A stretch of 23,276 bases of DNA from Candidatus Brocadiia bacterium (lineage in GTDB: Bacteria; Planctomycetota; PUPC01; DSUN01): assembly GCA_016782825.1 (NCBI GenBank), contig JADHXT010000011.1, positions 1-23,276 on the forward strand, in the 5' to 3' direction. Positions 15,533 through 22,500 of the stretch are shown here, in pieces (the stretch's first letter is position 1; each line of letters begins with the position of its first letter). Both the position numbers and the translations under genes were made by a program. The notes under the pieces were generated by a model. It worked only from the letters and a program-made list of their open reading frames with translations. It was not told the DNA's origin and ran no database searches.

Positions 15533-17857
15533 CTACCGCGAGAGTGTGTGCCGGCCGCAGGCCAGCAGCACCACGAGCCCCAGCCCAGCCAGCGACGACA
15601 GCATCACACACACCACCACCAGCCCGAACATCGGCACCAGCACCGAACTCACCAGCAGCGCCCCCACGCACGAGCCCAGCAGATCGAGGCCATACAGCGT
15701 GCCCGCCACCCCTCGTCGGCCTGCGCGCAACGCAACAGCTAGCGGAAACTGGAGCCCGCCGATCAGGCCCGCCAGAAACGCCACCGCGCTGAACGCGAAG
15801 GCAGCAAACAGCGGCACCGCCGCCAGCCGCGTGGTGGTCGCCGCGATGAGGAATCCCGCCAGGCACAGCGGATACGCCACGACCGCCGCCTGCACCCACG
15901 CCAGCCGACGCCACGTGGCCGTGCCCCGTTGCACCCATCGGCTCGACCACCAGCCCCCTGCCGCGAGCCCCACCATGAACGCCGCCAGCACCACGCCCAC
16001 GTAGTGATACACATAGCCACACGCCACCTGGAGGCCCAGCAGCACGGTGAACTCCACGGCCATCTCCACGAACCCCGTCGAGCACACGGCGAAGTTCAGT
16101 GCGGCGTCCCGTGCCCGCCCGCGCCACAGCGGCACCGCCGCGGCCACGATGGCCAGAAACGCCAGCGCGCCCAACGGGGCGAGCGCGGGGCGCTCCTCGA
16201 GCGCGGCCAGCACGCTGCCGAGGCCGAAACTGGATTCGGCGCTGCCGGGCCGCCGCTCGCGCTGAAGGGAGCTCCACCGCAGGGCCTCGAAGTGGTAGCA
16301 GCGGGGCGCCAGGTCGCGGTTCACCGCAGACGCCGGCTCGAGGGCCAGCGCCTCCTGCAATGGCCCCAGGCCAGCCATCAGAGCCGCGTCCCAGCGATAC
16401 ACGTCCACGTGTGCCGTGCGCACGCCGCGCTCGTCGAGGCGCCGTGCCAGCGGCGCCAAGTCGTATGCCAGCACCCCCTCGCGGTTCGAGGCGAGGAAGT
16501 GTACCGCCTCTCCCGGAAAAGGCACCACGAAGGCGAAGGCTTGCCGCAGCGTGCGATGCAGGCTGGCCAGGCGGCGGCGGTTGGCCCCCTGCATGGGGTT
16601 GCGGCCGCCAGGGACGCGGAATGCGAACACCCCGCCCCGCGCCAACACGCGCCCCACCTCGCGGAAAAACTCGACGGTGAACGCGCGGTTGGCCTGCGCC
16701 GTGGTGGGCGCGCCCTGCGCGCTCAGCACCACGTCGAAGCGTTCCCGCGCGTGCTTCAGCCAGGCTCGCGGGTCGCCCACCACCAGGCGCACGCGGGACG
16801 CGCTGGCGGCACGCGTCGCGGCGTCGGGGAAGTGGCGCCGCACGAGCGCCACCGCCAGCGGGTCCAGCTCCACCGCCGTCACATGCTCCACACACGGGTG
16901 CTTGAGCACCTCGCCCACAACGCCGCTGAGCGCCCCGCCCAGCACGAGCACGCGCCGCGGCTCGGGATGCTGCGCCATCGGCAGATGCACCACGGCCTCA
17001 GCGGCCGGGGGGTTGGGGAATGTGAAGTCGAGCGAGCCGTTCCGAAACAGGCTGCGCTGCTCGCCCCCCCGCGGCTCCACCACGGTGAGGCGCCCGTAGC
17101 GCGAGTCGGCCGTCGCCACAAGGCGCTGCGGCACCCAGTAGCTCAGTTCCAGCGCCGCCGACGTCTGTTGGGCCTCGCCACAGGCCACGACATAGAGCAG
17201 CGCGACCGCGGCCGATGCGCCTAGAAGGGCGTGTGCGATCCGCTCGCGCCCGTCGAGCCCTCGGACCGTGGCCGCCGCGGCCAGGCACAGCACGGCCGCC
17301 AACACGCACGCCAGGGCGAGGGGCTCGCCCCAGTGCACCAGCGCCAGCGTGTGCGCCAGCCCGCCGGCCGCGGCACCCGCGGCTTCGAGCACGTAGACCC
17401 GCCCCGTGCCCGCGCCGAAGGCGGCATGCTCCGCTCCCATCGCCCGACACGCCAGCGGGAAAAACAAGCCGTTGAGCAGACACAACGGCCCGAGCAGTAG
17501 GGCGCACGAGGAGACCATGACGCGGAAAGGCAACACCTCGCCCACGCGGGCCACCCCCGCGCCCCGCAGCAGGGTCCGCAGCATCTGCGCCCCGACCACC
17601 GTAGCCACCAGCACCGCAGCCAGCAGCACGAGCACCACGGCGAGCCATCGCGTCGGCCGACGGCACCACCGCAGCAGCCCGCCCAGCCCCAGGCTGCCCA
17701 GCCCCGTCCACAAGAGCCACGTGGCGAGCATCACGCCGATGGACAGCTCGCTGCCATGAAACGTGACCACCATCTCCCGCACGATGAGCACCTGCGCCAC
17801 AAGGCCACAGAAGCCCACGACAACGATCGACGCCTGGAGTGAGGTGCGCCCTGCCAT
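15533..17857 (-). CDS. Spermidine-synthase-like polytopic membrane protein (degenerate active site)
   Basis: This 774-residue protein has about six TM segments (1-225), a soluble Rossmann domain (about 240-560), and a second TM bundle (about 565-765). This is the layout of the membrane-embedded spermine/spermidine-synthase-like family common in uncultured bacteria. The soluble domain keeps the fold signatures VLVLGG (303-308), VTAVELDP (326-333) and TAQANRAFTVEFF (386-398). The nucleotide loop reads GGALSGVVG instead of GGGDGG. The segment that normally holds the catalytic Asp (D-x-x-x-P) reads LSAQGAP, and the usual YHE motif is VVH. Aminopropyl transfer is therefore doubtful; the real substrate is unknown. 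The -10 box ends nine bases before the ATG, so the mRNA should be leaderless. Termination is likely at the hairpin at 15465-15479. Confidence 0.8.
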   Translation of the reverse strand: MAGRTSLQASIVVVGFCGLVAQVLIVREMVVTFHGSELSIGVMLATWLLWTGLGSLGLGGLLRWCRRPTRWLAVVLVLLAAVLVATVVGAQMLRTLLRGAGVARVGEVLPFRVMVSSCALLLGPLCLLNGLFFPLACRAMGAEHAAFGAGTGRVYVLEAAGAAAGGLAHTLALVHWGEPLALACVLAAVLCLAAAATVRGLDGRERIAHALLGASAAVALLYVVACGEAQQTSAALELSYWVPQRLVATADSRYGRLTVVEPRGGEQRSLFRNGSLDFTFPNPPAAEAVVHLPMAQHPEPRRVLVLGGALSGVVGEVLKHPCVEHVTAVELDPLAVALVRRHFPDAATRAASASRVRLVVGDPRAWLKHARERFDVVLSAQGAPTTAQANRAFTVEFFREVGRVLARGGVFAFRVPGGRNPMQGANRRRLASLHRTLRQAFAFVVPFPGEAVHFLASNREGVLAYDLAPLARRLDERGVRTAHVDVYRWDAALMAGLGPLQEALALEPASAVNRDLAPRCYHFEALRWSSLQRERRPGSAESSFGLGSVLAALEERPALAPLGALAFLAIVAAAVPLWRGRARDAALNFAVCSTGFVEMAVEFTVLLGLQVACGYVYHYVGVVLAAFMVGLAAGGWWSSRWVQRGTATWRRLAWVQAAVVAYPLCLAGFLIAATTTRLAAVPLFAAFAFSAVAFLAGLIGGLQFPLAVALRAGRRGVAGTLYGLDLLGSCVGALLVSSVLVPMFGLVVVCVMLSSLAGLGLVVLLACGRHTLSR

Positions 17858-17865
17858 GGCCCGGC

Positions 17866-17894
17866 ATCATAGGCTCGCACCCGAGCCGAGTCAA
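17866..17894 (-). promoter_or_regulatory. Sigma-70-like promoter of the spermidine-synthase-like gene
   Basis: On the minus strand TTGACT (17894-17889), a 17-bp spacer, and TATGAT (17871-17866). The expected transcription start, about seven bases downstream, falls within a few bases of the ATG at 17857. Confidence 0.65.
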
Positions 17895-17917
17895 GGTGCC
17901 GCGGGAAGTGCAAGGGC

Positions 17918-18020
17918 AAAGTGAAAGTGAGAGTGAAAGGGGAAGAACGGACGCGGGAGCCTGTCCCGGCGCCCCCGCGGCACCCGACCGCGCGTATCTT
18001 CCCCCTTCACTTTCACTCCT
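17918..18020. repeat. Imperfect inverted repeat of GTGAAA-type sequence
   Basis: The left arm (about 17918-17946) is built of GTGAAA/GTGAGA units and ends in GGGGAAGA. The right arm (about 17998-18020) is its near complement (TCTTCCCCC then TTCACTTTCAC). A GC-rich spacer of about 50 bp lies between them. A third TTCACTTTCACC copy lies at about 18683. No gene is recognised here. Confidence 0.5.
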
Positions 18021-18123
18021 TCCGTCTTGTCAAAGAGCGCGGCAGCGGTGCACCGCTGGCCCACGTGCCCCTCGCCAGCCCGCGCCCCGAGCCCCGTTAT
18101 GGCCCGCGACGTTTGGCTTGGAA

Positions 18124-18276
18124 CCGCCCGCTAATGGGCAAGTCATAGGCGGACGCCGGCAAGGTCGGAACCGTGGACGGGGAGACCTCCCGCGCCGGGC
18201 GAAGCCGGGACGGCCCGAGCGACTGCCGACGTGGCGGCACCGCATTGAGCCGGTGCTGCCGGGGATCTCTCCCTCC
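18124..18276. other. Candidate structured RNA or repeat remnant
   Basis: Several nested stems lie in a gene-free stretch. CCGCC (18124-18128) pairs with GGCGG (18148-18152), with GCCC/GGGC inside. GGGAGA (18180-18185) pairs with TCTCCC (18268-18273). GGCGGCACCG (18233-18242) pairs with CGGTGCTGCC (18251-18260) with one G-U pair. No known RNA family was recognised and the strand is unknown. Confidence 0.25.
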
Positions 18277-18448
18277 ACACTAGGGCGGCGCGCGCACCAA
18301 AAACGCTCCGGCACGGCAGCCTGCCGAGGCCGAGAAACGCCAGAAGCATATATGCGGGAGTATGTTACAACGACGGCGCGGCGCGCGAAAAAAAGTTGAA
18401 TTGTCGCTCCGGTGTCGCTGCGCGGACGCTCCGGTCCGAGCGAAGATC

Positions 18449-18615
18449 ATCACAAATGGGAGGAATGGACGAATCGGGCGAATGAGAAGAGGGAGGAAGA
18501 GCAAGACGCGGGATGGGGACACCCCGCGTGGTGCAGGCGCCAAGCACGGAAGAACACAGCCGAGGGCGGCTGTGCCACACGGAGATTGTGGGCGGGGTCT
18601 CTGCGCCCCGCGTCT
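18449..18615 (+). repeat. Dispersed composite intergenic repeat, copy B
   Basis: Four AAT-ending words start at 18453, 18462, 18470 and 18479 (spacing 9-8-9, as in copy A at 3871). A perfect hairpin follows, CACAGCCG (18555-18562) with CGGCTGTG (18567-18574). Then GCGGGG (18592-18597) pairs with CCCCGC (18606-18611), followed by GTCT. About 30 of the first 38 bases are identical to copy A without gaps. Confidence 0.6.
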
Positions 18616-18616
18616 A

Positions 18617-18647
18617 CCCTCCCGCAGGTTCCCAACCTGCGGGAGGG
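18617..18647. repeat. Perfect 14-bp palindromic hairpin
   Basis: CCCTCCCGCAGGTT (18617-18630), a 3-nt loop, and AACCTGCGGGAGGG (18634-18647). It immediately follows copy B of the dispersed repeat. It looks like a REP/MITE-type palindrome. The gene-free stretch 17858-18872 otherwise holds only the elements listed. Confidence 0.6.
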
Positions 18648-18719
18648 AGCCCGATGCTTCGCGGTCCGGATTCCTGGCCACCTTCACTTTCACCTTGTCC
18701 TTCCTGCCCTCGCCGCTCC

Positions 18720-18748
18720 TTGATCGCCGGCGCCGTGAGTGGTACAAT
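18720..18748 (+). promoter_or_regulatory. Sigma-70-like promoter of the two-component operon
   Basis: TTGATC (18720-18725), a 17-bp spacer ending in GG, and TACAAT (18743-18748). It sets the left limit for the kinase start. Confidence 0.6.
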
Positions 18749-18872
18749 CGGGGTGTATCCTCGGCCAGTAGGGGCGCCCGGCCGAGGAGGGATCGTGGCG
18801 CGGCGTCCGCCGGCGAGGGCAGCCAGATCGATGTGTGACTCGAGCAAGAACCTGGGAGGCGGGAGGGGTCCT

Positions 18873-19610
18873 ATGCCCTTGTCGGGCACGGGCAGCGCAG
18901 GGTCACAGGAACAACTGCTCCAGTCGCAGCGCCTGGTGGTCATCGGCGAGATGGCGGCCATGATGGCCCACGAGATACGCAACCCCCTGGCTGGCATGTC
19001 GCTGTGCCTGCGGCTGTTGCGCGACCACGAGGACGACGCCGCGACCCGCCGCATGTGCTACGACGATCTGGCCGAAGGCATCCGGCGGATCAACGACACC
19101 GTGACGCGCGCCCTCGACTTCTCGAAGGCGCGCCCCCCCTCGCCGAGCCGGTGCTCGGTGGCCCGCATGATCGCGCATGCCCAGGAGCTCGCCGCCACGT
19201 CTCTGCGCAAGAGCGGCGTGGAGTTCCACACCGAGCTGCCCGACGACCTGCCCCCGATCACGGCCGACTCGGTGCACCTCGAGCAGCTTTTCGTGAACCT
19301 CATCCTCAACGCCTGCAAGGCCATGCCCAACGGCGGGCGCGTCACCGTCCGCGCCCGAGCCGAGGGCGGCATGCTCCACGCCGAAGTGGCCGACACCGGC
19401 GTGGGCATCGCCCCGGACCATGCCGAGCGTATCTTCGACCCCTTCACCTCCCACTTCGCGGTGGGGGCCGGCCTCGGCCTCGCGCTCTGCCGCCGCATCG
19501 TGAATGCCCACGGCGGAACCCTCCACGTCGAAAGCCACCCCGGCACGGGAAGCACGTTCCGGATAGCCCTTCCGCTGGAGCCACCCGATGCCTCGCGTGC
19601 TGCTGATTGA
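18873..19610 (+). CDS. Soluble NtrB-type sensor histidine kinase
   Basis: This 245-residue kinase is reduced to its core. The H-box is MMAHEIRNPLAGM with phospho-acceptor His33. An N-box follows, HLEQLFVNLILNACKAMPNG, and the ATP-lid motifs are VADTGVGIAPDHAERIFDPF and GLGLALCRRIVNAHGG. There is no TM segment and no PAS/GAF domain, so it is cytosolic and must sense through another protein or its short N-terminus. ATG 18873 has GGGAGGGG four bases upstream. A GTG at 18795 with GAGGAGGG upstream is an in-frame alternative adding 26 low-complexity residues, and ATG 18831 is also in frame; all lie downstream of the promoter. It overlaps the NtrC-type regulator gene by 23 bp, which makes that the cognate partner. 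Confidence 0.88.
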   Translation: MPLSGTGSAGSQEQLLQSQRLVVIGEMAAMMAHEIRNPLAGMSLCLRLLRDHEDDAATRRMCYDDLAEGIRRINDTVTRALDFSKARPPSPSRCSVARMIAHAQELAATSLRKSGVEFHTELPDDLPPITADSVHLEQLFVNLILNACKAMPNGGRVTVRARAEGGMLHAEVADTGVGIAPDHAERIFDPFTSHFAVGAGLGLALCRRIVNAHGGTLHVESHPGTGSTFRIALPLEPPDASRAAD

Positions 19611-21009
19611 CGACGATCGCATCATCACCAACAGCCTCCGCGTGCTGCTCGCGGACCACGGCTACACCGTGCGCGTGGTCAACGACCCGGCGCGCGCCGG
19701 CGACGCGGCCCGCGAGTTCCAGCCCGAGGCCATCATCCTCGATCTCGAAATGCCGGGCGACGACGGCGTGCTCGTCCGCGACGGCCTCGAGCTCCTGCCC
19801 GAGCTCAAGACCCTCTGCCCCCGCAGCGAAGTGGTGGTCTACACCGGCACGGGCAATATCCCCAAAGCCGTGCGCGCCATCAAGCTGGGCGCCTACGACT
19901 TCATCGTCAAGACGCCCGAGGCCGAGGAGGTGCTGCTCACCCTCCAGCGCGCCCTCGAGGTGCGCCACCTGCGCGAGGAAAACCAGCGTCTGCGCCAGGT
20001 GTACGACGCCCACGTGGGGCCCCACGCCATCCTGTGCTTCTCCGACAAGATGCGCCGCGTGCTCGACCTCGCCGAACGCTACCGCGCCACCCCCGACGTG
20101 GCCGTGCTCATCCAGGGCGAAAGCGGCACCGGCAAGGAGCTTATCGCCCGCCACGTCCATCACGACGAGACCGACTACGCCCGCCCTTTCGTGGCCATCA
20201 ACTGCGGTGCCATGCCCCGCGAGCTCGTGGAGAGCGAGCTCTTCGGCTACGTGCCCGGAGCCTTCACCGGTGCCCGGGCCATCGGCGCGCCCGGCAAGAT
20301 CCGCTCGGCCGAAGGCGGCACGCTCTTGCTCGACGAGATCGGCGACCTCGACCTCGGCAGCCAGGTGAAGTTCCTCCGCTTCCTCGAGCAGAATGCCTTT
20401 TACCCCGTCGGCGGCACCGAGGAGCAGAGCGTGCGGTTGCGCGTCGTGTGCGCCACGAACTGCGATCTCGAGGAGGCCATCGCCGTTGGCTCCTTCCGCC
20501 GCGACCTGTACTACCGCATCAACGTGGGCCACATCCACATCCCGCCGCTGCGCGAGCGCCCCGAGGAGGTCATCCCCTTCGCCCTGCACTTCCTCCGCGA
20601 ATTCGCCGAGCGGTTCCACAGCCCCTTCGAGGACATCCACCCCGACGCCCAAGACATCCTCCGCAGCGCCCCCTGGCGCGGCAACGTGCGCGAGCTGCGC
20701 CACACCATCGAGCGCATCGTGCTCATCGAGGAAGGCCCCGTGATCCTGCCGAGCCACGTGGCCTCGCTGCAAGGCACCACGCCAAGCCACCCGGGCGACG
20801 CCAGCGCGCCCCCCCCAGCCGCCACGGTGGCATCGCCCGCCGAAGCGCCGCTGCCCGATGAGGACCTCGACCTCGAAGAGGCCATGCTTCGCCTGATCGA
20901 GCGCGCTCTGGAGAAACACGGCTACAACCAGAGCCGCACCGCACGCTACCTGCACATCACCCGCGAAGCCCTGCGCTACCGCATGCGCAAGCTCAAGCCG
21001 ACGCCGTAG
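19588..21009 (+). CDS. NtrC-family sigma-54-dependent response regulator
   Basis: This 473-residue protein has a receiver domain at 1-115 with acidic pocket DDD (8-10), phospho-acceptor Asp52 in ILDLEMPG and Lys108. The AAA+ domain spans about 145-385, with Walker A GESGTGKE (177-184), the GAFTGA loop (224-229) that contacts sigma-54, Walker B GGTLLLDEIG (243-252) and arginine-finger region FRRDLYYRINV (303-313). A Pro/Ala-rich linker follows (about 396-420). A Fis-type helix-turn-helix ends the chain (YNQSRTARYLHITREALRYR). All functional motifs are intact, so it should activate sigma-54 promoters when phosphorylated by the overlapping upstream kinase. I found no convincing -24/-12 promoter in the window, so the regulon is probably elsewhere. 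Confidence 0.95.
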   Translation: MPRVLLIDDDRIITNSLRVLLADHGYTVRVVNDPARAGDAAREFQPEAIILDLEMPGDDGVLVRDGLELLPELKTLCPRSEVVVYTGTGNIPKAVRAIKLGAYDFIVKTPEAEEVLLTLQRALEVRHLREENQRLRQVYDAHVGPHAILCFSDKMRRVLDLAERYRATPDVAVLIQGESGTGKELIARHVHHDETDYARPFVAINCGAMPRELVESELFGYVPGAFTGARAIGAPGKIRSAEGGTLLLDEIGDLDLGSQVKFLRFLEQNAFYPVGGTEEQSVRLRVVCATNCDLEEAIAVGSFRRDLYYRINVGHIHIPPLRERPEEVIPFALHFLREFAERFHSPFEDIHPDAQDILRSAPWRGNVRELRHTIERIVLIEEGPVILPSHVASLQGTTPSHPGDASAPPPAATVASPAEAPLPDEDLDLEEAMLRLIERALEKHGYNQSRTARYLHITREALRYRMRKLKPTP

Positions 21010-21033
21010 GCACCACACGCCCGGCCACCTCGT

Positions 21034-21062
21034 TTGACTTGCCGTTTCGCGCGCTCTATAAT
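21034..21062 (+). promoter_or_regulatory. Near-consensus sigma-70 promoter of the TPR-isomerase-LamG operon
   Basis: TTGACT (21034-21039), a 17-bp spacer, and a perfect TATAAT (21057-21062). It excludes the ATGs at 21065 and 21071 as practical starts for the next gene. Confidence 0.75.
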
Positions 21063-21109
21063 GGGTGCAGATGGAGGGGGCTGCGCCTACACCAGGGAGT
21101 TTCGTGCCA

Positions 21110-21529
21110 ATGGCATCGGCGCAAGGCGACAAGGAAGTCCTGCACTCCATGAACAGTGACGGCGAGGATCTCGACTTCGAGATCGACTTCTACAAGTCCG
21201 TCCTCGACCAGGTGCCCGACTGCGTGGACGTGCTCATGGCGCTGAGCAACGGCTACACGCGTCAGGGGCAGTTTGCCGAGGGCCTGTCCATCGACGAGCG
21301 CCTGTGCGTGCTGCGCTCCAACGACCCGATCGTGCGCTACAACCTCGCGTGCAGCCACTCCCTCCTCGGTCAATACGAGCTGTCCATCGAGGCCCTCCGC
21401 CAGGCCGTCGTACTGGGCTACAGCGACGTGGGTTTCCTCCAGAAGGACCCCGACCTCGAAGGCCTCCGCACCGACCCCCGCTACGCCACCCTCCTCGAGC
21501 AGTTGCTCGGCCAGCAGCCGGCATCCTGA
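21110..21529 (+). CDS. TPR-repeat protein of a planctomycetal type
   Basis: This 139-residue acidic cytosolic protein opens its conserved part with LDFEIDFYKSVLDQVPD (21-37), then has two to three TPR-like helix pairs at about 38-105 (MALSNGYTRQGQFAEGL, then VRYNLACSHSLLGQYELSIE). It ends with KDPDLEGLRTDPRYATLLEQ, a motif common at the end of TPR proteins with an ankyrin-like last turn. The role is probably protein-protein interaction; the partner is unknown. ATG 21110 is placed downstream of the promoter; GTG 21104, with AGGGAG four bases upstream, and ATG 21152 (Met14) are alternatives. The sugar isomerase gene follows after 25 bp, so both share the promoter at 21034. Confidence 0.8.
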   Translation: MASAQGDKEVLHSMNSDGEDLDFEIDFYKSVLDQVPDCVDVLMALSNGYTRQGQFAEGLSIDERLCVLRSNDPIVRYNLACSHSLLGQYELSIEALRQAVVLGYSDVGFLQKDPDLEGLRTDPRYATLLEQLLGQQPAS

Positions 21530-21554
21530 GCTTCGTTCCCCCGGGAGACAACTC

Positions 21555-22472
21555 ATGGACGAGCCGCTCTCCCGATATGCCAGGGTCGGGATCATCCACT
21601 TCATGCTCTGGCCCGAGACGATGGGCGGCGACGGCCCCATCGTCCCGACCCTGGAGCGTCTGGTCGGCGACACCGACTTCGATGCAATCGAGGTGACCCG
21701 CATCGCCGACGCCGCGGCGCGCCGCACCGCGCGCGACCTCGCGGCCACGGCCGGCGTCACCCTGGCCTTCGGCGCGCAGCCCATCCTCCTCGGCGGACAG
21801 CTCGACCTCAACGCCCTCGACGAAGCCGCCCGCGCCCAGGCCATCGACGCCGTGCGCGACGGCATCGACCAGGCCACCGAGCTCGGCGCCACCGGCTGCG
21901 CCGTGCTCAGCGGCCCGGACCCCGGCCTCGCCCACCGCCACCAGGCCACCGACCTGCTGGTCGACTCGCTCAAGTGGCTGTGCGACTACGCCGCCCACAA
22001 GGGCGACCTGCCCATCGTGCTCGAGACCTTCGACCGCAAGCCCTTCGGCAAGAACTGCCTCATCGGCCCCAGCACCGAGGCCGCCGAGGTGGCCCGCCGC
22101 GTGCGCGAGCACTTCCCGTCCTTCGGCCTCCTGCTCGACCTCAGCCACCTGCCGCTCCTCGACGAATCGCCCCGCGACGCCATCCGTGCCGCGGGCGATG
22201 CCCTCGTCCACGCCCACATGGGCAACTGCGTGATGCGCGACGCCAGCCACCCGGCCTACGGCGACCACCATCCGCGCTTCGGCGTGCCCGGCGGCGAAAA
22301 CGACGTGCTCGAGCTGGCCGAGTATCTCCGCGCCCTGCTCGACGCAGGATTCCTCGACAAGGCCCGCCGGCCCATCCTCAGCTTCGAGGTGAAGCCGCTG
22401 AAAGGCGAATGCGTCGAGGCCCTCATCGCCGGCTCCAAGCGCACGCTCCACGCCGCCTGGGATGCCGTGTAG
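21555..22472 (+). CDS. Sugar phosphate isomerase/epimerase (xylose-isomerase-like TIM barrel)
   Basis: This 305-residue protein has the metal ligands expected of the AP-endonuclease-2/xylose-isomerase-like superfamily: Glu157 in IVLETFD, Asp195 in LLLDLSHLPL, His221 in HAHMGNC and Glu278 in LSFEVKP. Members isomerise or epimerise sugars, keto-sugars or inositol derivatives, or act as dehydratases, using a divalent metal; the substrate cannot be read from sequence. There is no signal peptide, so it is cytosolic. The start at 21555 has GGGAG eight bases upstream and gives a usual family length. It lies between a TPR protein and a secreted LamG/BNR_4 protein with short gaps (25 and 28 bp), consistent with use of sugars released outside the cytoplasm (inference). 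Confidence 0.88.
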   Translation: MDEPLSRYARVGIIHFMLWPETMGGDGPIVPTLERLVGDTDFDAIEVTRIADAAARRTARDLAATAGVTLAFGAQPILLGGQLDLNALDEAARAQAIDAVRDGIDQATELGATGCAVLSGPDPGLAHRHQATDLLVDSLKWLCDYAAHKGDLPIVLETFDRKPFGKNCLIGPSTEAAEVARRVREHFPSFGLLLDLSHLPLLDESPRDAIRAAGDALVHAHMGNCVMRDASHPAYGDHHPRFGVPGGENDVLELAEYLRALLDAGFLDKARRPILSFEVKPLKGECVEALIAGSKRTLHAAWDAV

Positions 22473-22500
22473 CTCCCTCCCGCGCCACAAGGGGAACCTT

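Noticed and set aside
15366..16895. Minus-strand open frame of about 509 codons overlapping the spermidine-synthase-like gene
   Set aside because: Gly/Arg/Ala-rich, in another frame of a well-supported membrane protein gene; no domain.
18124..18276. Group II intron domain, RNase P, tmRNA or SRP RNA
   Set aside because: None of the conserved signature sequences of these RNAs was found on either strand.
18513..18872. Upstream extension of the histidine kinase frame
   Set aside because: It runs through a palindromic repeat and the promoter, with low-complexity Pro/Arg/Gly sequence; starts downstream of the -10 box have good SDs.
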